Assembly (NCBI GenBank): GCA_030340625.1
Contig: JAOPHQ010004843.1
Span: forward strand, 1 to 64,000
Direction of reading: 5' to 3'
DNA length: 64,000 nucleotides
Source: Merluccius polli
Lineage: Eukaryota; Chordata; Actinopteri; Gadiformes; Merlucciidae
Shown here piece after piece: positions 26,101 to 37,563 of this stretch. Positions within the stretch are counted from its first letter, which is position 1, and each line of letters starts with the position of its first letter. The position numbers and the translations under genes are program-made. Under the pieces are notes generated by a model, which saw only the letters and a program-made list of their open reading frames with translations, ran no database searches and was not told where the DNA came from.

Positions 26101-29100
26101 ACCTCCTCCTCTTCCCATCATCATCCTCCCATTCCACTCCCATTCCACCTCCCTGGCCTCACACATCCTCCATGCAGCTCCTTAGCCACCTCCATCCCCT
26201 TCACTCCCACCATCTCCCTTCAACCCACCCCTCGCTGTCCTCAACCATCTCCCACTATCACGTCTCACCACCATCCGCCCCCCCCCTCACCATCTCCTCA
26301 CCATCTCTCCCTCTCACCATCTCCCCCCTCACCATCTCTCCCTCTCACCATCTTTCCCCTAACCATCTCCCCCCTCACCATCTCCCCCTATCACCTCTCA
26401 CCACCATCTCCCGCCCATACCATCTCCCCCCTCGCCATCTCCCCCCTCACCGTCTCCCCCTTCACCATCTCCTCACCATCTCTCCCCCTCACCATCTCCC
26501 GCCTCACCATCTCCTCACCATCTCCCCCTATCACGTCTCACTACCATCTCCCCCCCATACCATCTCCCCCCTCGCCATCTCCCCCCTCACCATCTCCCCT
26601 CTCACCATCTCCCCCTTCACCATCTCCTCACCATCTCCCCCTTACCATCTCCCCCCTCACCATCTCCTCACCATCTCCTCACCATCTCCCCCCTCACCAT
26701 TTCCCCCTCACCATCTCCCCCCTGCTCACGCAGCCAGGGCTGGAGAGCTCCCGGGTGATGGAGCAGAATATATAGGTCATACCGCTGGAGGGAACGTGAG
26801 GGAGGAGGGAGGAGGAAGGAGGGAGGAGGAGAGCCGGGGAGAACCCTGAGCCAAGAGCTTGTCGAGGTTAGTCATGTTTGCAAACAGAGCAGCAGAGATA
26901 TGACCTCTTTTTTAAACTCCTGTGGGTTTAGAGAGGATTTAAAAGCTTTTTCTCTTCTTGTAGGACTTGTGGAGTGCTGTGGGAATATGTGTCTAACGCT
27001 CCTCTATCTTCCCCTTTAAATGTGATGGTCTACATGTGGGACTGGAGCTGCTACAGCAGCTCCTGGTCACTGTGATACACGGCAATGTTATTGATTTGTG
27101 GTTGGTGGATCTATAGCTGTGATGTAGATCTGATCAGTGTTTGATGGATCTATAGCTGTGATGTAGGTATGAATCGTTAAGGATGGTGTTGTTGACACTA
27201 CAGAACATATCAACTAGCTGTGGCGTGACTCAGCAGTTCTCTTGAAAGAGTTGAAAACGAGTTGAACTTAAATATGAAGTTACGTTTCCTGACATTGTTA
27301 CTATGGTTACCTGGTTGTGTCAGGTAACCATGGTCTGTGTGTTTTGAGTATAATATAGTTCACATCCCCCCCCCTCCCCCGCCAGGTACAGGTGAGTCGC
27401 AGGCAGCTGCAGCAGGCGGAGGAGCAGCGGGACGCAGCTTGCAAGGAGCTGGTCGACGCCCAGCGCCAGCTGCACGAGTCCCGCCAGGACCGGGACGACC
27501 GGCGCAAGGAGGCCCTGGAGCTGACGAGGCTCCTGGGGGACGAGACCCGCGAGAGGGAGGCCCTCCACGCCTCCAACCAGGAGCTGAGGACCACTTTCAA
27601 GAGAGCCGAGAGCGACAACAACAGGTACACCACTGTCTGTCTAACCCCTACCTACTCCTTAATGACCTGTCTTTGTACTGTCTAACCCCTACCTGCTCCT
27701 TAATGACCCGTCTCTGTACTGTCTAACCCTTACCTGCTCCTTAATGACCCGTCTCTGTACTGTCTTACCCCTACCTGCTCCTTAATGACCCGTCTCTGTA
27801 CTGTCTTACCCCTACCTGCTCCTTAATGACCCGTCTCTGTACTGTCTAACCCCTACCTGCTCCTTAATGACCCGTCTCTGTACTGTCTTACCCCTACCTG
27901 CTCCTTAATAACCTGTCTCTGTACTGTCTAACCCCTACCTGCTCCTTAATGACCCGTCTCTGTACTGTCTAACCCCTACCTGCTCCGTAATGACTCATCT
28001 CTGTACTGTCTAACCCCTACCTGCTCCTTAATGACCCGTCTCTGTACTGTCTAACCCCTACCTTCTCCTTAATGACTTGTCTCTGTACTGTCTAACACCT
28101 ACCTGCTCCTTAATGACCCGTTTCTTTACTGTCTAACCTAGGGATGGGCATGATTAATCAATGATCGTCTAATTGATCATTAAGAAATTCGTTGATGACG
28201 TACATTTTTCATCGATAAAACTATTGCTAAAAAATATCTTCACACGGTGTGTCTTTTTACAATTACCATTCGTAGTGTTGTTCAGCAGTGAAATAGTCTG
28301 CCAAAGACGTTAACGTTGCTTAGCAACCGGACACGCTGGGGTTGATAAGTTACCGGACTACTTGCGGAGTGATAAGAAAGACGTGAATCAGGCAAAAAAT
28401 CCACTTTCCTTGACAGCGGTTCAGTTCGGTGTGCACCAACGGACCAATTGCAAACTACTGCAACTGCTGATGCCACCTCTCTAAGTTAAAATGTAGCCGC
28501 ACCCACCCCAAACCAATCGGAATAAGTGTATACATGTCGATTATAGCGGACTACACCACCTCTTCTATTCCACATGGAATTCTATTCCGATCAGAGAATT
28601 GTATTCCGATTAGCCGCGTTTACATGGACACTTCTGATCCGATTAGATTTCTAATCGGAATAGATCTATTCCCATCATGCAATCCGAATGTACTGTATAT
28701 ATGGCATTTACAAAAGTGGTAAGCGTACGTCCGTATGTCTCTCGCGCATTCTGGTGTATTCCGATTGAGGCGTATATATGATCATTTTCTATTCCGATTG
28801 AGCTGTTCTTCCACTTCTAATCGGACCAGAAGTGTCCATATAAATGCGGGAGAATTAACGATCAATTTACATTGCATTTTGAATATAGCGTATAAATTGT
28901 TAATTTTAATATACAAATATTAATGATTAATCGAAAAGTGATCGTTAATTCTCCCGACGATCGACTAAGACAATTTAATCGAATGCCCATCCCTAGTCTA
29001 ACCCCTACCTGCTCCTTAATGACCTGTCTCTACTGTTTAGCCCCTACCTGCTCCTTAATGACCCGTTTCTGTACTGTCTAACCCCTACCTGCTCCTTAAA

Positions 29101-30025
29101 GGCTGTGGTGCAGGTTAAACACCACTGGCGATTAATGGGTACATAAAGCACTCAAGATATGTATATAAAGTTAGAAATGTCTCCAAAATGGTGTTAAAGT
29201 CCAGTTTTTGTAGTTTTTGGTAGTAACGGTTCTTTTTAACACGATTCGGCGATGACGTCACGTGAGGGAGACGTGGTGGAAGGTAGCCTCAGCCTTGTAC
29301 TAGAACTATGGCGTCTAACTGGGATGAGGAAGAGGTGGCAAGACCCACAATTAACATTTATGATGGCCCACAGCCATATAATTTCAAACCGGTCAGACGT
29401 GAGAGGGCGAATGAGGAATTGCCAAGAGCCGATGGCCGTCAAAGACAATTAAATGCATGGTCAGAGGAGAATGAGTGGAGAGTTGGTGAAGTGTCTGGTG
29501 AGTTGCTAGCTACCATTTAGAAACGCAGCAACGAGCGCTGGAGCTAGTCTATGAACAGCAGTGCATAGGGTTGACAACCGTCCCTTGAAAAACGGAATCG
29601 TCCCGTATTTAGAAACAAAAGCACCCGTCCCGTATTGAGCTGAAAAGGGACACACTTTGTATTAATGTGAGAGTCAAAAATAGTCAGTAAAATGCCAATG
29701 GAAAATGAATAACAGGGCGCTTTATATGGACATGTACGGTAAAGTTGTTCCCGGGCCCTGTCCTGTTCTGTGACCAATGAGCTGACAGCATATTCACACA
29801 CGAGTATGACAATACAGAATACGCTCATCCCATTGGTCGAGGTACTGTCGCTCACGGAGAAGATAGCGGAAGACAACAAAGCAGCATGGGTGACGCTGAC
29901 AGTGACACAGACGCCGGCACTGCTTTACGGGGCGGTACACCTTCGAGCAGCAATGCGACTAGTACATCAGCTACTGCAAATACTGTTGAGTTCATAAGTT
30001 GTTTTTTTCTGTTAAGGCTATCAGG

Positions 30026-30101
<76 letters not shown>

Positions 30102-33100
30102 TTATCGATTTATCTGTATAATCTGCTGAACAATCTCTTACTAGTCTCTCTCTACTCGTCTCTCTCAATGGTCTCAAGGCGGGCTTTGGTCTGTCGACTC
30201 CCCGACGTGACGTAATGCAATGCATTGTGGGGGAAATGGAAATGTACTGTCTAACCCCTACCTGCTCCTTAATGACCCGTCTCTGTACTGTCTTACCCCT
30301 ACCTGCTCCTTAATGACCCGTCTCTGTACTGTCTAACCCCTACCTGCTCCTTAATGACCCGTCTCTGTACTGTCTAACCCCTACCTGCTCCTTAATGACC
30401 CGTCTCTGTACTGCCTAACCCCTACCTGCTCCTCAGTCTGCGGCGAGCGGGGGAGGAGAAGGAGCAGAGGGTGTCTGTGCTGGAGGAGTGTAGCAGGTCC
30501 CTGCAAGAGGAGGTCACCTCCCTGCGGTCCGCCATGCGACAGCTAGAGACGTCCCGCATGCAGGCACGCAGGGAGCTGCAGACGCTGCGCAGACAGGTGA
30601 TGCTCACTCATATTAGAACCTTGTACTTTATTCTTGATTCTTGGTCTGTTAGTTCTGAATAACAGACCGTTGCTATGGATGCTATTTCCAACCGTAGAAT
30701 CTAACAGACTATTGTTTTTTTTGTGGAAGCAATGAAATCATTTGTTGTTATTATATTTTGTGTCAAATGATTGATTTCTTTAGTAAGTAGCCATGTAATA
30801 AGCAGGATAATGTACACCGAGCCGGTCATGATTGCGACACCCCGCCCCCCAGGTGAAGGTCCTGGAAGGGGAGGGCCGGCAGCAGAAGGAGGAGCTGCAG
30901 GAGGTGCATGGTCGGCTGGCTCAGGAGGAGCAGAAGGAGGAGGAGGCGCGGCGGGAGGCTTTTATTTTAAAGCAGAGAGTCCTGGAGTGTGAGGCCGGAA
31001 AGGAGGCAGCCCTGAATCAGGTGAGAGACTGGGAGAGCATGCCTTTCTACCGAACGTCCACTTTCCCTCAAAAAGGAAATCTTACATCCTGCTCAGCTGT
31101 AGGGTTTGGGCATAATGCAGAGGAATTGAAGCACTATGTCAAAAAATCACATACAGCTTTTTTCAATGACATTAAGTCCATACTTTTATTTTGGAAGGAC
31201 GATGTACGGGAAGTAAAGATTTGGCTTTGGGGCTAATAAAAGAGTTTTCTGCTCAGTGGGGGGGGTGTCTATTTATTTATTGTACGTTCAGACACAGTGT
31301 GTGTTGTACCTTAGCATGTGTACGCTCAGACACAGGTGTGTGTTACTTGCACCTTAGCGTGTGTACCCTCAGACACAGTGTGTGTTATACCCTAGCGTGT
31401 GTACGTTCAGACACAGTGTGTCTTGTACCCTAGCGTGTGTCCGTTCAGACACAGTATGTGTTATACCCTAGCGTGTGTACGTTCAGACACAGTGTCTGTT
31501 GTACCCTAGCGTGTGTACGTTCAGACACAGTGTGTGTTGTACCCTAGCAGGGGTACGCTCAGACACAGTGTGTGTTGTACCCTAGCATGTGTACGCTCAG
31601 ACACAGTGTGTGTTGTACCCCAGCATGTGTCTCATGTGTGTCTATAGTCAGCAGTGTTCCAGCGGCGTGTGTCCGACCTGGAGGAGGCCCAGCGGCAGAG
31701 CAGGGAGTCGATCCAGGAGAAGGAGGCGAGCTTGCTGGATGCTGAGCGGCGGCAGTGTGAGGCCGGCCAGCAGCTGGAGCGGGCGGTGGAGGCCGCCAAG
31801 ACCCAGGTCTGGGAGCTCAGCCTCGCACTCAGCCAGGCCCAGGGCCAGGCCCAGGGCCTGGAGGACCGGCTGGGCCTGGCTGAGACCGCGAGACGGGAGA
31901 CGGAGCTCAAGCTGAGGGCCCTGTGGTCGGCGGTGCGTCGTGGCCTGGAGGTGGGAGGACGGACGGGGCTGTCCTACAGCCTCGGGGCCCGCCGGCGGTC
32001 CCCCTCGCCGTGGAGGACCTACCCTCCAGTCAAAGGTACTTTTGTGTTTTGTATTTTACACGTTTATCCAAAGCAAATCAGTGAATATGATTTATTTTGT
32101 TACATGTCATTAAGGAGCAGGAAGAGATCTTGCTCTAGGATGTCTACAGGTTATGTTGCGTAAATTGGGGTTAGTCTCTTTGCTAAATTTCGTGTTTGTG
32201 TGTGTGTGTGTGTGTGTGTGCGTGTGCGTGCGTGTGCATGCGTGCATGCGTGCGTGCGTGCGGTGTGCATGTTTGTGTGTGTTTCAGGGGGAGACATGGC
32301 CACTGGCAGTCCGGGGTCTTCGCCACCATGTGCTGAGGAACAGGAAGTGGACGTGGAGGGTGTGGAGGGCGTCCTGCGAGCACTTCACCAGGAGCTACGA
32401 GACACCCAGAGAGATGGGGTAACTCCTTTCACGATCCAAACACCACACCAATTTACATAAATGCCCGGCGACCACCCCCCCCCCCCCCCCCCCCCCCCCG
32501 TCGGTCGTAGGTCCGGGATGGGTTATGATCGCGCGCATCCCCCCCTTATATATATATATATATATATATATATGTTTTTTTTTACCAGTGGGTTGAAAGA
32601 GAGAGTGAATGACAGCTTGGAATTGAACCTGGGGTGTACCACCTACTGTATATGGCTGTTGACCTGTCTGCAGAAGGAGGCGAGGTCCCAGACCACCAGC
32701 CTGGCTCTCCGTCTGAAGGAGCTGCAGACCAGCCAGGAGAAGTCTGCTGCCCAGCTCCTGCAGCTCGGGGCAGCTCTGAATGACTGCGAGGAAGGTGAGA
32801 GAACCAGGGGAACCTCCCAGACATAATTCGAGATGAGATTCACTTAGAACAAATTGAAAATACACATTCGGTACCCACCACTACACACTGGTACACAACA
32901 ATACACAACAAGACACAATTATAATAAGTGAATTGTTCCTGTGGTTTAACTGGTGTGTTCAGGGTGTCCCTTTAACACGTTCATCCCCCAGGGAAGCGAG
33001 AGTTGTCTGAGCAGCTCCGCCGGGCGCAGAACTCCCTGGCCAGGCAGGAGGAGGCCTGGCATCAGGCCCAGCAGGAGAAGAGGAGCCTGGGGGAGGAGGT

Positions 33101-36100
33101 GACCGAGCTCAGGGCGGGTCTCCAGAAAGCGGAGGCTGAGTGCAGGACTCTGCGGGTATGTCGGGACCAACCTGGATACCACAGAACTCAACCAGACAGG
33201 CAGTAAAGAAACAAACGTTTCACACTCTTCCATAAGAAGGAGTTGGTAATATGCATGTAATGAGCACAATTTGTGACACATGATGCATGTAGTTGTCATG
33301 TAACCTAATTTGATGTTTAATGTAATATAATGTTTCATGTTATTGGAGACCATGTTATGCCATGTACATTTAGTTCTTTGGCAGAAGCTTTTATCCAAAG
33401 CAACTGAGAAGAGTCACAGTATACAATCAAAATTTTAGGAGCTATAAAAGATATCGCAAGCAATATTCTACAACCTAGTTTCTAAAAAAACAACTGGGCA
33501 GTTTTTTGTTAGTGCTTTGTAAAGAGTTACGAGGTAAAGATATTGTACATCTCATCAAAGTGTGTTCTAAATTCAGCATCAAATTCAATTAAGCAAGAGC
33601 TAAAAACAGAAGAGCTATAATAATAAAGCATCTATTTATTTATATGTATTGGATAATGTACAGCGAGCAGTGATTTATAATAGTCCGTTTGATTCTACGG
33701 TTGGAAATGGCGTACATAGCAGCGGTCTGCTGTTCAGAAATAACAGAAGTTATTGCCGTAATTGACCAATCAAAATCAAGTATTTCAACTAATAAGTAAA
33801 GGTACTGTAAAGGTAACTTGCACCGCGTGACATCTCAGGAGCGTCTGCAGGCGTCGGAGGCTGAGGCGGCGGCCGAGCACCAGAGGCTGCGGGAGGCCCG
33901 GGAGGTGGCAGAGAGCCGGGTGGCCCAGCTGGAGCTTGCTCAACGCAGTGCCACCGCGGAGTGGCAGCGCGCCCAGCTCCGTGCCGCCGAGCTGGACACC
34001 CAGCTGGGGGCGCTGCAGGAGCGACTGGCCGAGCAGCGGGAGGAGCTGGCGGCCAGCGAGGACCGCGGCGCTGTGCTGAGGGTTGACGAGGAGCGGCTGG
34101 CGGCTGCGCTGGCCCGGGCAGAGCAGCAGGAAGCGGGGCTAAGGGAGGAGCTGCGGCGGGCGTCTGGCTCGTTGTCTAGCAACCGGAGGAGCACCGGCGC
34201 CCTGCAGGAGGAGGTGGGGCAACTGCAGAGAGCGCTGGCAGCCAGCCAGGACGACCGCAGGGTCCTGCAGGTAACTGGGAGCTCCGCCCGTGCCTCGCAC
34301 CCCTAGTGTCATAGTCTCAGTAGTTCTGCTATAACATAGTAGGACCGCTGGATCAGTAGTTCTGCTATAAGATAGTAGGACTGCTGGATCGGTATTTCTG
34401 CTATAACATAGTAGGACTGCTGGATCGGTAGTTCTGCTATAACATAGTAGGACTACTGGATCGGTAGTTCTGCTATAACATAGTAGGACTGCTGGATCAG
34501 TAGTTCTGCTATAACATAGTAGGACTGCTGGATCAGTAGTTCTGCTATAACATAGGACCGCTGGATCAGTAGTCCTGCAGGGTCCTGCAGGTAACTGGGA
34601 GCTCCGACCGTGCCTCGCACCCCTAGCGTCATAGTCTCACAAATCAGACTTTAGATTAATATCTAGTCTGATGGCAGACTCAGGCTCTAATCTGGGTGAA
34701 CGGGGCATTTAACTGATCTGTAAGCGCATAATTGGGGAACACAAACTGGGCCAGCAGTAATTAACTGTAAAAAAAAAAAGTGCCTGTCAAGGTTTCAAAT
34801 CAACACTGTGTAGACTGGCCACTGTAGAAATACACTTATTAAAATCCCCCCCTAGGACTGCTGGGTCAGTAGTTCTGCTATAACATAGTAGGACTGCTGG
34901 GTCGGTAGTTCTGCTATAACATAGTAGGACTGCTGGATCGGTAGTTCTGCTATAACATAGTAGGACTGCTGGATCGGTAGTTCTGCTATAACATAGTAGG
35001 ACTGCTGGATCGGTAGTTCTGCTATAACATAGTAGGACTGCTGGATCAGTAGTTCTGCTATAACATAGTAGGACCGCTGGATCAGTAGTTCTGCTATAAG
35101 ATAGTAGGACTGCTGGATCGGTATTTCTGCTATAACATAGTAGGACTGCTGGATCAGTAGTTCTGCTATAACATAGGACCACTGGATCAGTAGTTCTGCT
35201 ATAACATAGTAGGACCGCTGGATCAGTAGTTCTGCTATAACATAGTAGGACCGCTGGATCAGTAGTTCTGCTATAAGATAGTAGGACTGCTGGATCGGTA
35301 TTTCTGCTATAACATAGTAGGACTGCTGGATCAGTAGTTCTGCTATAACATAGTAGGACCGCTGGATCAGTAGTTCTGCTATAACATAGTAGGACCGCTG
35401 GATCAGTAGTTCTGCTATAACATAGTAGGACTGCTGGATCCTAGCTTACTAACGACAAGATAAGATAGTGTTTTGTTAATAAAACGTAGGTGTCACAACA
35501 GAAAGTACAGGACAGATATAATTTTAAAAGTGATTAAAAAAATGTAAATAAGTAACAACTGCAAAATATAAATACAGAAAACATATCTATATACACAACA
35601 TCAGTAGTAGCAATTAGGGCTGGGCGATTAATTGAATTTCGATTACGATTTTGGATTTTTGGCTTCCCTCGATCATTAAAACAAGATAATCGCAATAAAA
35701 CGATCATTCTGCCACCCGCCGTGTTTTGTGTGGTAAATGGAGCGAACCCTTCTTTCTCCACCTGCGCACTCTGCTGCGCCCCTGCCCCCGCCTGAAAAAT
35801 TACAAAACATTTAGAAGAAGACGGTGAAAATGGCAGAAAGGCAGCCTTTGGTCGAGAAGAAAGGTAAAACGAATTCTGTGGTGTGGAAACACTTCGGTTT
35901 TGAGGAGTCTGACTCTGAACAAAAGAAGATATTGTGCAAGATATGTCACGCGACCGTGTCTGCACCGCAAGCGAATACGACCAATCTATTTAACCACTTA
36001 AAGTCCGCACACAGAGTAATACATGACCAAGCAATGAAGGAAAAAATGAAAAGCTCCTCCACTCCTGCCACCGCAACACAGTCCTCAATTAAGGAGACGC

Positions 36101-37531
36101 TCTACAATGCCACCCCATATCCACCCAGCTCCCGCAGGCATGAGGAAATAACAGATGCAATCGCATACATGATTGCCAAAGACATGTGCCCTATCTGCAC
36201 CGTTAGCGACCCGGGGTTCAATAAACTGATAAACACATTGGACAAGCGGTATGTGTTACCATCACGTCACCATTTCAGCAGAATTGCGCTGCCTGCCCTT
36301 TATGACGAATGTCGCGGAAAAGTAGCAAGAGAAGTGTCAACAGCATTATATTTTGCCACCACAACGGACCTATGGTCGAGTCGCACCATGGAGACATATA
36401 AGCCTCACGCTACATTACATCGACGCTAATTTCGCCATGAAGATGAATTGTCTCCAAACGGCATTTTTTCCCGAAGACCACACAGGGCTAAATATAGCCG
36501 AGGGCCTGAGGCAAACGATGGCTGCATGGGACTTGTCCGAGGAAAGACAAGTCTGTATCACAACAGACAATGCCTCAAATATGAAGCTGGCAGCTGAACT
36601 AAATGGCTGGATGAGGCTGCAGTGCTTCGGGCACAGACTCCACTTGGCCATAGGTGAGTAGTAGGTTTACTTCTCCTGATTTTGTGATGCAATTTATTAA
36701 ATAACAAATAATGTAGAATATATCATGTGAGCTACTCTATTATCTATATCTATCTAACACCACACACACACACACACACACACAATAATGTATTTAATTC
36801 CTAATAATAATAATTCCTATTTCCCAGCCTATTGATACACTGATGAAAATTATGATGATGATAATGATGATACATTTTTCTATTTATTGTAATTTTAGAG
36901 AATGCAATGAAGGACCACAGGATTGGCCGTGCGATGGGGGTCTGCAAAAAAGTGGTCAGCGCCTTCTCCTATAGTTGGAAGAAAAAGAGGGAGCTGACAG
37001 ATGTACAGAAGAGGCTGAATCTGCCTGAACACTCTCTTAAGACAGAGTGTCCAACCAGGTGGGGGTCTCGGCAGGCTATGATTGGCAGGGTCCTAGAGCA
37101 GCAGAAGGCCATTGCAGAGGTCCTCTTCAACGACACAAAAAACAGACACCTCACCCCCTCATGGCAGGACATCGATGTACTGGAGGCCATAAACAAGTCA
37201 CTAAGCCCTCTCGTTGAATTTACAGATGCACTTTTTGGGGAGCAATATGTGAGTGTGTCTTTTGTCAAGCCAACTCTCCACCTTTTCAACACCTCCATAT
37301 TGGCCGTGCAGGAGAACGACACAGACCTTGCAAAGTGCATCAAGCAGAAGATCTCAATGAAAAGTATGATGATGCTCCAACACAGGAGCTGCTGGACATG
37401 GCCTCAGCCCTGGACCCAAGGTTCAAGCTCACATATGTGAGCGAAGACAAGCGTGGGTCAATTGAAGAAAGACTGTCATCTGAGATGAAGACTGTCATGG
37501 TGGTAATTATAATTATAATAATGATGATAAG

Positions 37532-37563
<32 letters not shown>

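Larger units (their letters stand above)
27625..30436. repeat. Intron made of a 41-bp minisatellite with two insertions
   Basis: Units of about 41 bp (CTGTCTAACCCCTACCTGCT + CCTTAATGACCCGTCTCTGTA) fill 27640-28138, 28996-29097 and 30239-30436. The blocks are separated by a hAT at 28139-28995 and another insertion at about 29098-30238. The last unit ends CCTACCTGCTCCTCAG, which is the acceptor of exon 11. Confidence 0.93.
34310..35445. repeat. 36-bp minisatellite in intron 17
   Basis: Units GGACCGCTGGATCAGTAGTT + CTGCTATAACATAGTA, about 23 in all. The array is split at about 34577-34850 by a copy of the exon 17 junction and a repeat S copy. The minus-strand ORF across it is an artefact of a 36-bp, stop-free unit. 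Confidence 0.93.

Noticed and set aside
26046..26849. Pro/Ser/His-rich ORFs of 241 and 267 codons
   Set aside because: CTCACCATCTCCC minisatellite in crocc2 intron 9.
34787..35182. 131-codon minus-strand ORF with 12-residue repeats
   Set aside because: Reading of the 36-bp intronic minisatellite; no start context or homology.
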